A DNA stretch of 64,000 nucleotides from Xanthomonas fragariae (GTDB lineage Bacteria > Pseudomonadota > Gammaproteobacteria > Xanthomonadales > Xanthomonadaceae), in the NCBI RefSeq assembly GCF_900183975.1, contig NZ_LT853882.1, forward strand, positions 2,783,501 through 2,847,500. The letters are read 5' to 3'. The notes under the pieces are model-generated. The model had not been told where the DNA came from. It worked only from the letters and a program-made list of their open reading frames with translations, and searched no databases. Position numbers and translations under genes: made by a program. Shown piece after piece: positions 9,136 to 17,396 of this stretch (its first letter is position 1; every line of letters starts with the position of its first letter).

Positions 9136-10641
9136 TTATTTGAGAGAGATAGTGGTGTTGACGCCGTGGCCCAGCGTGTCGTCGTCGAACCAGCGCGCGG
9201 TCACGGTCTTGGTCTGGGTGTAGAACATCACCACCTGCTTGCCGTACGGGCCGAGATCGCCGAGCTTGGAGGCGCGCGAACCTGTGAACGAAAACAGCGG
9301 CACCGGCACCGGAATCGGCACGTTGATGCCGACCTGGCCCACGTCGATGTCTTCCTGAAACCGCCGTGCAGCTGCACCGGACTGCGTGAACAACGCGGTG
9401 CCGTTGCCGTTGGGATTGGCGTTGACCAAGCCAATGGCCTGCTCCAGCGTGGCCGCTTCCAGAATCACCAACACCGGTCCGAAGATTTCTTCGTCGTAGA
9501 TGCGCATGCCCGGCCTCACACCGGAGAAGATCGTCGGGCCGACGAAGTTGCCTTGCTCGAAACCCGACACCTTCGGAGCACGCCCATCCAGTTCCAGCGT
9601 GGCGCCTTGCTCCACGCCGGAGGCGATCAGCCTTTCCACACGCTCGCGTGCCGCACAGGAAATCAGTGGACCAACATCGGTACCCGGTGCATTGCCGGCA
9701 CCCAGCTTCAAGGCCCTGGCCTTGGCCACCAGCGCGGGAATCCACTGCCGCGCTTCGCCCACCAGTACCAATGTGGAGGCCGCCATGCAGCGCTGCCCGG
9801 CGGCACCGAACGCGGCACCGACCATCGCGTTGAGGGTCTGTTCCTGATTGGCATCGGGCAGCACCACGGCGTGATTCTTCGCGCCCATCATGCATTGCAC
9901 GCGCTTGCCGGCAAGCGACGCGCGTCGATAGACGTGCGTGCCGACCTTGGTCGAGCCGACAAACGACAGCGCCTTGATCTCCGGGTGATCACACAACGCG
10001 TTGACTACCTCTTCCCCGCCGTGCACGACATTGAGCACGCCCTTGGGAATGCCGGCCTCCAGGGCCAATTCCACCAGTCGCATGGTCACCATCGGGTCCT
10101 GCTCGGACGGCTTGAGCACGAAGGTGTTACCGGTGGCGATGGCCATCGGAAACATCCACAACGGAATCATCGCCGGGAAGTTGAACGGGGTGATGCCGGC
10201 GCACACGCCCAGCGGCTGCAGCAGGCTGTAGGTGTCCACGCCGTTGGCAACGTTGTTGGCCAGCTCGCCCAGTTGCAGATTGCCGATCGCCGCGGCGTGC
10301 TCTACCACTTCCAACCCGCGGAACACATCGCCTTCGGCATCGGCCAGTGTCTTGCCCTGCTCGGCGCTCAGCAGCGCGGCCAACGCGGGCAGCTGTTCGC
10401 GGATCAACTGCTGGTATTTGAGAAAGATGCGCGCGCGCGTGCCGATCGGCGTTTTGCGCCAGCTGACGAACGCTTGCCCGGCCGCAGCCACCGCCGCATC
10501 CACCTCGCTGATGGTGGCGAACGGTACCTGCGCCAGCAGGGATTGATCGGCCGGGTTGACTACGTCCTGCCAGTGCGTGCTGGCGGAGACCACGAACTCG
10601 CCATCGATCAATAGGCACATGCGGGGGACGGAATCACGCAT
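9136..10641 (-). CDS. mmsA: Methylmalonate-semialdehyde dehydrogenase (acylating)
   Basis: CoA-dependent aldehyde dehydrogenase giving propionyl-CoA from methylmalonate semialdehyde, the last step of valine breakdown. Seen motifs: [17 protein letters not shown] (NAD site), [10 protein letters not shown], the catalytic cysteine in [10 protein letters not shown], and [13 protein letters not shown]. It is 501 residues, typical for MmsA. First gene of the minus-strand operon; its promoter faces the divergent regulator gene. An internal start at MCLLIDGEF (10620) is also possible. Confidence 0.93.
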   Translation of the reverse strand: MRDSVPRMCLLIDGEFVVSASTHWQDVVNPADQSLLAQVPFATISEVDAAVAAAGQAFVSWRKTPIGTRARIFLKYQQLIREQLPALAALLSAEQGKTLADAEGDVFRGLEVVEHAAAIGNLQLGELANNVANGVDTYSLLQPLGVCAGITPFNFPAMIPLWMFPMAIATGNTFVLKPSEQDPMVTMRLVELALEAGIPKGVLNVVHGGEEVVNALCDHPEIKALSFVGSTKVGTHVYRRASLAGKRVQCMMGAKNHAVVLPDANQEQTLNAMVGAAFGAAGQRCMAASTLVLVGEARQWIPALVAKARALKLGAGNAPGTDVGPLISCAARERVERLIASGVEQGATLELDGRAPKVSGFEQGNFVGPTIFSGVRPGMRIYDEEIFGPVLVILEAATLEQAIGLVNANPNGNGTALFTQSGAAARRFQEDIDVGQVGINVPIPVPVPLFSFTGSRASKLGDLGPYGKQVVMFYTQTKTVTARWFDDDTLGHGVNTTISLK

Positions 10642-10689
10642 CGCAGGGCTCGCTCATTTCAAGGGAATCGGGCCAGAAAAAGCTATGGC

Positions 10690-10704
10690 TTCGCATTGTT
10701 CGCA
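10690..10704 (+). promoter_or_regulatory. Direct-repeat operator-like site, mmsA side
   Basis: TTCGCA-TTG-TTCGCA, two identical hexamers with a 9-bp period, located about 50 bp upstream of mmsA. The same core appears in opposite orientation next to the regulator start, so this is a candidate binding site for the adjacent regulator. Confidence 0.4.
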
Positions 10705-10763
10705 CCCCAACCCGGCATTCCCAGCCGCAGATTGCTTAATCGCGCTAAGCTGGCGCCACAATT

Positions 10764-10780
10764 TTGCGAATCTTGCGAAT
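10764..10780 (-). promoter_or_regulatory. Direct-repeat operator-like site overlapping regulator start
   Basis: TTGCGAA-TC-TTGCGAA on the plus strand (TTCGCAA repeated with a 9-bp period on the minus strand). It overlaps the ATG at 10779 of the regulator gene. Together with the mirrored site at 10690-10704 it suggests autoregulation plus control of the mmsA operon. Confidence 0.4.
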
Positions 10781-12164
10781 GCCACAGTCGCAGCCCCAAC
10801 TTCGCCGCCAGCTCGGTCTGCGCCTGCAACGGCTACGTGTGCGCCACGGCCTGACCCAGGCCGAATTGGCACGCCGGCTCGGCCTGTCGCCGAGCTACCT
10901 GAACCAGATCGAGCGCAATCAGCGGCCGCTGACACTGGCGATCCAGCAGCGACTCAAGACAGCCCTGGGCGATCTGGACGGATTGCTGGATGTGGACGAC
11001 CCGGCCGCCCTGGTCGAGCCGCTGGACGCGTCGCTGCGCAGCCTAGGCCACAGTTTGTCGGCCGCCGAGCTGCGCGTGCTCACCGGCAACCTGCCGCAGG
11101 TGGCCCAGGCACTATTGGACCTGCACCGCGCCCACCGGCACCTGCGCGAACGCAATGCCGCGCTGGAACTGCAGATCGGTGTCGACCATGCGGCGATGCC
11201 CTTGCTGTCGCCTGGCGAACAGGTGCGCGATTACTTCAACCGTGCACACAACTATTTGCCCGAGCTGGATGAGCGCGCCGAAGCGCTGTACGCCGAACTC
11301 GGCTTGACTCCGGAAAATCTGCCGTTGCGGCTACGCCAACGCTTGGCCGACCGCCACGGCCTGCTGGTGCACGAATCCACCGACCTGCACAGCGAAAAAC
11401 GCAGCGTGGATGCGCAGGCGCGCGTGCTGTGGCTGCCCGCTCATCTACGTCCCGGCCAGCAGGCGTTTCAGATGGCCGTGCAGTTGGCATTGCTGGAATG
11501 CGCACCACTGCTGGAAGCGCGCATCGCCGATGCGGGCTTCGAAGACGCCGAACGCATCGCGTTGTCGCGCATTGGGTTGTCGAATTATTTCGCTGGCGCG
11601 CTAGTGATGCCGTACAGCCAATTCCTGCACAGCGCGCAGACCTCGCGCTACGACATCGAATGGCTGGCCGACCGCTTTGGCGTGGGCTTCGAAGCGGTCT
11701 GCCATCGGCTCAGCACCTTGCAGCGCCGCGGCGCCGCCGGGTTGCCGATCTTCTTCATGCGCATGGATCGCGCCGGAAATGTGTCCAAGCGTCACTCGGC
11801 CACCGACTTCCACTTCTCGCATGTCGGCGGTGCTTGCCCGCTCTGGATCGTCTATGAAGCCTTCAACCAGCCCGACCGCATCCTGACCCAGATCGCGCGC
11901 ATGCCCGACGGCCGCCGCTATTTCTGGCTGGCCCGCCAGGTCAGCAGCGGCGCACCCGGATATGGCCGCCCGCGCAAGACCTTTGCCTTGGCGATGGGCT
12001 GCGATCTGCGCCATGCCGATCAACTGGTGTATGCGCGCGGCTGGGACCTGCATGCGGTGGACGATGCAGTGCCGATCGGCCCAGGTTGCCTGAGCTGCGA
12101 ACGCAGCGACTGCCTGCAGCGCGCGTTTCCGGCCTTGCCACGGCTGCCGGCCAGCGCGCGCTAG
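10779..12164 (+). CDS. XRE/IrrE-like transcriptional regulator with DUF2083 (short-chain fatty acyl-CoA regulator type)
   Basis: Predicted DNA-binding regulator of the divergent valine/isobutyryl-CoA operon. The N-terminal HTH (about 10-65) has GLTQAELARRLGLSPSYLNQ. The central IrrE/ImmA-like region includes IGLSNYFAGALVMPYSQF; the DUF2083 C-terminal domain holds FHFSHVGGACPLWIVYEAF and a cysteine-containing end (GCLSCERSDC). This architecture matches RamB/PrpR/MccR-type acyl-CoA-sensing regulators, some of which bind Fe-S clusters or acyl-CoA. I used ATG 10779 instead of the TTG at 10764. The ligand here is inferred from gene context only. Confidence 0.85.
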   Translation: MPQSQPQLRRQLGLRLQRLRVRHGLTQAELARRLGLSPSYLNQIERNQRPLTLAIQQRLKTALGDLDGLLDVDDPAALVEPLDASLRSLGHSLSAAELRVLTGNLPQVAQALLDLHRAHRHLRERNAALELQIGVDHAAMPLLSPGEQVRDYFNRAHNYLPELDERAEALYAELGLTPENLPLRLRQRLADRHGLLVHESTDLHSEKRSVDAQARVLWLPAHLRPGQQAFQMAVQLALLECAPLLEARIADAGFEDAERIALSRIGLSNYFAGALVMPYSQFLHSAQTSRYDIEWLADRFGVGFEAVCHRLSTLQRRGAAGLPIFFMRMDRAGNVSKRHSATDFHFSHVGGACPLWIVYEAFNQPDRILTQIARMPDGRRYFWLARQVSSGAPGYGRPRKTFALAMGCDLRHADQLVYARGWDLHAVDDAVPIGPGCLSCERSDCLQRAFPALPRLPASAR

Positions 12165-12723
12165 TTGCACGATCAAGAGCAAATCGTCACCTCCGCGCAA
12201 ACGTCCAGTACGCCCGCAAGTGTCGAGGTCGGCACGACCAGTCTTGAAGATGGGTTTCCGCGCAGCAGGCTTGCAGCGCCAAAATGCGTCGTTGGAGGGC
12301 AATGGCCTGGGCTTCTACCCCGAAGCTGACCCATGCAGGACAGGGAGCACACCAGCGCGATCGATCATCGTGCCAGTGCCGCGCAAGTGAACAAGCAACT
12401 CATATAACGCGGCACTCCACCACTTCGCCTATCCCGTGCGGACGCGCCAGAGCGCTTTCCCAAGCACAACTACGGGTACTACCGCGCGCAATGGACCACC
12501 GAACCGGTGCTGCATCTATTCCCGCACTGGAACTGGGACGGCCTACTGCAACCCCTTGCAAGGAGCGCTGGTCGCTGCTCGAAACAATTGACAGCACTGC
12601 ATGCCGGGGCCATCACCGGCCTCGGCATTGCAATGGCGTCAAGCAAAGACATCGACGATGCCCATCAGCCATTCCGGCCTAAGCCCTTTGTATCAAGGCC
12701 CTGTGTTTGTTTAATCGGCGCAC
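12165..12723. other. Gene-free stretch with a gene scrap
   Basis: No intact gene. The only recognisable content is the glycosyl hydrolase fragment near 12456-12542. This region marks the left border of the decayed accessory zone that runs to about 18.2 kb. Confidence 0.6.
12440..12545 (+). pseudogene. Fragment of a family-2 beta-galactosidase
   Basis: One frame reads FPKHNYGYYRAQWTTEP followed by VLHLFPHWNWDG. This corresponds to a highly conserved internal segment of GH2 beta-galactosidases (the RAQW...PVLHLFPHWNW region). Only some 30 residues are recognisable; sequence on both sides is unrelated or too degenerate, so this is a remnant of a deleted gene. Confidence 0.65.
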
Positions 12724-13029
12724 TCAAGCATCTTCAATTCCCGCACTCGAATCGCGCGGAAAATACCGATTGAGTTTTTCTTCCCACGCATTGAATTGCT
12801 CAAGCGTATAGGTGTCCATCGGACGCGGGTCGTCGGCAAGTGCTTTCTTGTGCGCCACATACGCGATGCGTTGCGACGACAACTCATCCCAGGCAATTCG
12901 CAGCGCGGCTGGGTCAGGATGCGAGACCAGTATGGCTTCCAGCAGTGTGGCCTGCGCGACGCGTGCAGCCAGCAGATCGCTGAGCGCCTCGGTGACGGCC
13001 TGCATCCATTCCTGATTACGGTTTTCCAT
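12724..13029 (-). CDS. Hypothetical protein, 101 aa
   Basis: Starts MENRNQEWMQAVTEALSDL and is predicted to be helical and acidic with no membrane segment or recognised domain. It contains repeated Ala/Leu heptad-like stretches (LLAARVAQATLLEAI) and a C-terminal FNAWEEKLNRYFP. Codon use resembles neighbouring genes, so it is probably real, but I do not recognise the family. It is isolated between decayed regions. Confidence 0.55.
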   Translation of the reverse strand: MENRNQEWMQAVTEALSDLLAARVAQATLLEAILVSHPDPAALRIAWDELSSQRIAYVAHKKALADDPRPMDTYTLEQFNAWEEKLNRYFPRDSSAGIEDA

Positions 13030-13559
13030 GCTCTACACGTCGTACTTGATGGCTGGCTGGCAACCTTAGCCTGACGGCCGACACGACGATGTGCAGCAGT
13101 GGCAGCCCTCAACGGCAGAGCGCTTTTGGAAATGCCATCCCAGGGCGCGTTATGCACGTTGGGATGAGATGCATCGGTGATCAGCGGTGCGGAGCCGGTG
13201 CTGCGTGGCGCCGGCCTGGCTGACCGCCAAGGCAAGCGGCGCGGCGCCCGCTCCGTGCCGCCTGACTAACAACCCATCCGGGAAGCGGATTTTGGCGCGC
13301 CAAAACAGCGCGTGCGTTGCAGCCCAGGCGGTGGCCTGGGCAACGCGCGCAACGCAGTCTCGAAGCGCCACAGGCCGCTTCGCACTCAGCCCCAAAGGTA
13401 TGCCATGCCTTATTGTCGGGCTTGCTTGTCGCGATCGGCTTGAGCGCGTCGCCGGCGCAGCGTTTATCGACGCGGCAGCGACAACATCAGCAACATCGTG
13501 GTCGCCATGACCGGCTTCGACGCTTGTTCCCCGGACAAAGCGATACGCCCATATCGAGG

Positions 13560-14130
13560 AAATGCGAGCCGCTATGACGGCGGAAGAAGCCGGATGCGGG
13601 GCGTGCATTGCAGCGTTGGACAGGCGCCTTGGAAACATGGATCAATGCATACGACCGGCTTCCGGAACCACTGCGTGAGGCATGGGCAGCCGAGTTCGGC
13701 GTTGAGGCTAACGTGCCAGTCGTTGGTCGATGCCTCCAGCGTCTTTTTTGAAGCCGCACAACACTCCGGCAAGGCACGCACATCGCGCACATCGCTGACC
13801 GGCGCGACATCTTCCTTGCAGCATTGTCGATTGAATGGGCGTGTGCGACCAAATGGCAACGCCGCTGCGGTCGACGATCAGCTACCGCTTGCTGCCGAGC
13901 TTGCCGTGATCGGTCCGGTTCGGGCCGGTGTCGTCGTCATTAGACTGATGACTTCAAGGTCCAATCCTTCACTCGACAAACGTTGCCAGCGCGCGTCCCC
14001 CTTGAACGCTCGCGTTGGTGTTCGGCAAACCCGCTACGCCTTCGCCATCTGCGCACCGGGTTTGCGATCGATCGATCACGATGCTTGATCATTACTTGAG
14101 AGCTGGATCGGCAGCGCTTCGACCAGACGA
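13560..14130 (-). pseudogene. Degenerate IS5-family transposase remnant
   Basis: On the minus strand, one frame reads DWTLKSSV, then after a break TGPNRTDHGKLGSKR, a stop, and LIVDRSGVA. This matches the conserved 'GPNPTDRGKLGSKRHLIVD' block of IS5-family transposases. Stops and frame changes interrupt it repeatedly, and no terminal inverted repeats are evident. It is an old, inactive copy directly upstream of the repeat-protein gene. Confidence 0.65.
14041..14065 (+). promoter_or_regulatory. Imperfect PIP-box-like motif
   Basis: TTCGC (14041-14045), exactly 15 bases, then TTTGC (14061-14065). The HrpX-binding plant-inducible-promoter box is TTCGC-N15-TTCGC, so this is one mismatch away. No good YANNNT -10 element is seen 30-32 bases downstream, and the site lies within transposase relic sequence, so it may be chance. 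Confidence 0.25.
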
Positions 14131-14256
14131 GAAGCAAGCTCATCGGTGGCGCCAATGCGCCAGAGTTGGCGGTTTTCAGCGGATATCCCTGAGCCGCATC
14201 AGCTTGTCAAGATCCAGCAACGAGCCGTCTTTTTCATTATGAAGCGGAGCGAAAAA

Positions 14257-16281
14257 ATGCAGAGCACAAAGAGCAACAATCGTCGGACGCATGCGCAGAG
14301 CAGCTATCAGAGCCCGCCAGAGCAGGCCGCTGGCCAGCCGGCTGGCGCGGGCACTATTGCGTCCGGTATGTCCTCGCCCTCAGCGCCCTCTGGCGTCCTC
14401 AGCGAACTGGCAGCTCGACCAAATAAGCGCCGTCGCACCGAGGCATCTGCTGTGCGTTCGGCGCCGGGATCGGGCGCGCATCCGGCGCCGAATGTCACAT
14501 CGACGCCGGCTCCCTCCTCCGCGCTGCATTACGACGGCCTGCCCCCCAACAGTTATGTGCAGCATTCTCCGCTTTGGCGCACTGATGCGCCTGAGCTCCA
14601 GGGGGCAACAGAGCAACAGCTCGCTTCTGAAGACGCCGCAGTTCATAAAGAACATCGGGCGCCAGATAATCGTCCATCAACTTCGGGCCGTAAGCGCAAA
14701 GTTCCAATTCCACTCGGCACCGGGTCGTCAGACTCCGATCTACCCTATCCAGACGACACGCCACTCATCAAGCGATTTTTAAACGGTGCCAAGGGGGAAG
14801 GCAAAGCCGAAACCGTAAGAATTTACGCCAGACTTTTTGAAGTTTTTAGCGCATGGCTCAAGCAGCAGAGCAAGGGTGGTCTGCAAGATCGGCTCTTCAA
14901 AGACGAGCTGATGCTCGATGCGGAGAAATTCCAAGAAGAGACTGGCCGCACTCATCTGATCGCAGCAATGACACATCTGCGTGCCGTGGAATCCAACGGA
15001 ACGGTAACGATTTCCGCTCAATCCCAACATGTGATTCCTGAAGGTGATAAAAACCTCATCAATAATGCGCGTTCTGCTATCCCCAGCCGATGTTTGACTG
15101 AATTGCGGGCATTCAGTGCATGGCTCCATTCCAACGATAAAGGAGCATTGTGCGAAACGGGCAGACTGCAGTCGCCAAGCTTGCAAGATGACATCAACAA
15201 CTTCTTAACAAGCACGAACAGGGTGAACTCGAGTGTTGTGTATACGGCACTGCGGAATCTGGATATTTTTTGCGTAAGCAAAACGCCGGCCCTGTTGAAG
15301 CAGCCTGTCTTGCGGGGAACGCCTGCCGTGCGGAGTAAATTTAATACGTCTGAGATCCATGAAGTTGACCGCCAACTCTGCGAGCAATTCAAAAATGTTT
15401 TGTCGGATTCCTTGTCGGCGTCCGGCCCCGAGAAGAGATACACTAACGGGCAAACCTACTCCAGTAGGATGTCAAGCTTTATGCGCTCTTTCAGCGCTTG
15501 GCTAAAGGCGAATCAAAAGGCGCCGATGGCGAAGCGTCTGCAAGACCCAACGCTGGATGAGGATTTGAAGCTCTTTACAGATAGCGACCGCCGAGGCGAT
15601 GCCATGAAGCTGATAAGCATGCTGGCGCAAGTGCGCGATTTGTTTGCTCCTAACGCGCAGTCGCCTGAGCAGAGTAATAAGCTTCAGGCCCACGACGTCG
15701 ACCGCCAACTCAGTGAGCAATTTAAAAATTCTTTGTTGGCGTCCGGCCGCGAGACGACATCTATTAACCAAGAAAATTACGCCGACATGCTGTCAACCCA
15801 TATGCGCCAATTCAGCGCTTGGCTGAACAATAATTGCAAGGGGCCAATGGCGTCGCGTTTGCACGAGCCAATGCTGGAAAGGGATTTGAGTCTTTACATC
15901 CGTGGCAAGGGCTTTGGCTACAAAAGTGTTCTGAGAGACATGCTGACGCAAGTGCGCAGGATGGATCCTTTTAAGGTGCAGTTGCCCGAACTCGGAAGCG
16001 GGGCCGAACCGTCGGTGTCTTCTCACTCCTCCCTGCAGCACCCCACTGCTCCGGATGGGTTGCCGCCGGCGCCTCAACACGTCTGGAATCCCGATACGCC
16101 CGCTGAGGAGGCGACGAGACCTGCGTTGTCAACCCAGCCCGACGCGTTGAGTCCCACCTTTGAATTCGACTGGGGGGACGCACTGTATCAAGCGGATGTT
16201 TTGTCGCATGCGGATCAAAGAAAGTGGGATCTCGATACAATTTCTGAGCAGTTCATGGCACCTCCGTGGTTAGGCCAGTGA
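14257..16281 (+). CDS. Candidate type III effector-like repeat protein with NLS motifs
   Basis: Unrecognised 674-residue protein. ATG 14257 is preceded by GGAG seven bases away; an in-frame ATG at 14239 lacks such a site. Residues 1-165 are disordered and Ser/Pro/Gln/Ala-rich, starting MQSTKSNNRRTHAQSSYQ, as in type III secreted proteins. Two basic clusters, NKRRRT (56-61) and GRKRKVP (144-150), resemble nuclear localisation signals. Four divergent helical repeats follow at about 165-245, 260-345, 370-463 and 481-570, each centred on FSAWL followed by a K(G/A)xxxxRL element. The tail (600-674) is Pro-rich, then acidic/aromatic (FEFDWGDALYQADVL). GC content is lower than in neighbours, suggesting transfer. 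Repeat motifs faintly recall SAM-like folds of tyrosine recombinases, but no catalytic domain is present. Secretion and nuclear action are inference. Confidence 0.7.
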   Translation: MQSTKSNNRRTHAQSSYQSPPEQAAGQPAGAGTIASGMSSPSAPSGVLSELAARPNKRRRTEASAVRSAPGSGAHPAPNVTSTPAPSSALHYDGLPPNSYVQHSPLWRTDAPELQGATEQQLASEDAAVHKEHRAPDNRPSTSGRKRKVPIPLGTGSSDSDLPYPDDTPLIKRFLNGAKGEGKAETVRIYARLFEVFSAWLKQQSKGGLQDRLFKDELMLDAEKFQEETGRTHLIAAMTHLRAVESNGTVTISAQSQHVIPEGDKNLINNARSAIPSRCLTELRAFSAWLHSNDKGALCETGRLQSPSLQDDINNFLTSTNRVNSSVVYTALRNLDIFCVSKTPALLKQPVLRGTPAVRSKFNTSEIHEVDRQLCEQFKNVLSDSLSASGPEKRYTNGQTYSSRMSSFMRSFSAWLKANQKAPMAKRLQDPTLDEDLKLFTDSDRRGDAMKLISMLAQVRDLFAPNAQSPEQSNKLQAHDVDRQLSEQFKNSLLASGRETTSINQENYADMLSTHMRQFSAWLNNNCKGPMASRLHEPMLERDLSLYIRGKGFGYKSVLRDMLTQVRRMDPFKVQLPELGSGAEPSVSSHSSLQHPTAPDGLPPAPQHVWNPDTPAEEATRPALSTQPDALSPTFEFDWGDALYQADVLSHADQRKWDLDTISEQFMAPPWLGQ

Positions 16282-17351
16282 TACGCCCAGGGTTTCCTAG
16301 ACATCTCAAGGCCATGGAAAATGGTCAATTCGGAGGTGTCTATGAGCAGCAAGCGGTATACGGATGAATTCAAGATCGAGGCGGTCCGGCAAGTGACCGA
16401 TCGTGGTTTCAAGGTAGCAGAAGTCGCGGAGCGACTGGGTGTCACCACGCACAGCCTCTACGCCTGGCTGCGCAAGTTCGGCAAGCCTGGCGTGGTGCAG
16501 CGCGCCGAGGTGGACCAGAGCGCCGAGGTTCGGCGGCTGAAGGCAGAGTTGCGTCGAGTGACCGAGGAGCGCGACATCCTAAAAAAGGCCGCCGCGTACT
16601 TTGCCAAGGGGTAAGGGCAAAGTACGCCTTCATGCAAGCCCACTGTGGGGAATTCAGGGTGTGTGCGATGTGCCGGGTATTGCGGGTCAACCGGTCGGGC
16701 TATTACGCCTGGTTGTGCTCGCCCAACAGTGAGCGCGCCAAGGAAGATGAGCGCTTGCTTGGACTGATCAAGCACCACTGGCTGGCCAGCGGCAGTGTCT
16801 ATGGGCATCGCAAGATCACCAGGGATCTGCGCGATCTGGGTGAGCGTTGCAGTCGCCATCGGGTGCATCGGCTGATGCGCACCGAGGGACTGCGTGCCCA
16901 GGTGGGCTATGGTCGCAAACCGCGCTTCCATGGAGGAATGCAGTGCAAGGCGGCGGCCAACCTGCTTGACCGACAGTTCGACGTGACTGAGCCGGACACT
17001 GCCTGGGCGAGCGATTTCACCTTCATCCGCACGCATGAAGGCTGGATGTACCTGGCTGTTGTGATCGATCTGTTTTCCCGGCAGGTCGTCGGCTGGGCGA
17101 TGCGCGATCGGGCCGACACCGAGTTGGTCGTGCAGGCCTTGTTGCCTGCGGTGTGGCGGCGCAAACCCAACGCTGGTTGCTTGGTTCATTCGGACCAAGG
17201 GTCTGTCTACACCAGCGATGACTGGCGCAGTTTCCTGGCGTCCCATGGCTTGGTGTGCAGCATGAGTCGGCGTGGCAACTGCCACGACAACGCACCCGTG
17301 GAAAGCTTCTTCGGACTGCTCAAACGCGAGCGGATCAGTTCAGAGTTTCCC
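16279..17351 (+). mobile_element. IS3-family element, 3'-truncated
   Basis: The left end begins TGATACGCCCAGGGTTTCCT, matching the TGA...CGCCC-GGGTTT style of IS3-group terminal repeats. orfA and orfB follow. The right end, including the last ~35 codons of orfB and the right inverted repeat, is missing. The first three bases (TGA) serve as the stop codon of the upstream repeat-protein gene. The truncated edge abuts IS5-family copy A. Confidence 0.8.
16342..16614 (+). CDS. IS3-family transposase OrfA
   Basis: 90-residue HTH protein starting MSSKRYTDEFKIEAVRQV, with a helix-turn-helix (VAEVAERLGVTTHSLYAWL) and a C-terminal leucine-zipper-like stretch (RRLKAELRRVTEERDILKKA). It normally dimerises and is fused to OrfB by -1 frameshifting to make the active transposase. 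It is intact here, but its partner is truncated. Confidence 0.9.
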   Translation: MSSKRYTDEFKIEAVRQVTDRGFKVAEVAERLGVTTHSLYAWLRKFGKPGVVQRAEVDQSAEVRRLKAELRRVTEERDILKKAAAYFAKG

Positions 17352-17354
17352 TAA
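16632..17354 (+). pseudogene. IS3-family transposase OrfB, C-terminally truncated
   Basis: Contains the N-terminal HTH_21 region (YGHRKITRDLRDLG) and a complete-looking rve integrase core. The DDE residues are in WASDFTFI, VHSDQGSVYTS and NAPVESFFGLLKRE. It ends abruptly at ERISSEFP, lacking the usual 30-40 residue tail. The TAA stop at 17352-17354 is the target duplication of IS5 copy A. Probably inactive. Confidence 0.85.
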
Positions 17355-17396
17355 GAACCTGTTCACGATCTTTCCTGATTGGTGCAGACTCTGCGG

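Larger units (their letters stand above)
13030..14256. other. Decayed accessory region
   Basis: No intact gene. 13030-13550 gives only short, broken frames on both strands. Around 13590-13740 a plus-strand frame (LQRWTGALETWINAYDRL, then LPEPLREAWAAEFGVEA) reads like the tail of a lost protein but I cannot identify it. From about 13560 to 14130 the minus strand carries a transposase relic. Confidence 0.5.

Noticed and set aside
8965..10614. 549-codon open frame on the plus strand
   Set aside because: Antisense to acyl-CoA dehydrogenase and mmsA, whose motifs are unmistakable; the sequence is low-complexity and unrelated to any family.
13150..13638. 162-codon minus-strand ORF
   Set aside because: Low-complexity, no start signal, lies in decayed DNA with no recognised motif.
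14257..16281. Identification as a TAL effector or SKWP-repeat (XopAD-like) effector
   Set aside because: There are no 34-residue tandem repeats with variable diresidues and no SKWP motifs; repeats are ~90 residues and divergent.
14257..16281. Identification as a tyrosine recombinase/integrase
   Set aside because: The repeats recall SAM-like core-binding domains, but no catalytic R-H-R-Y domain is present.
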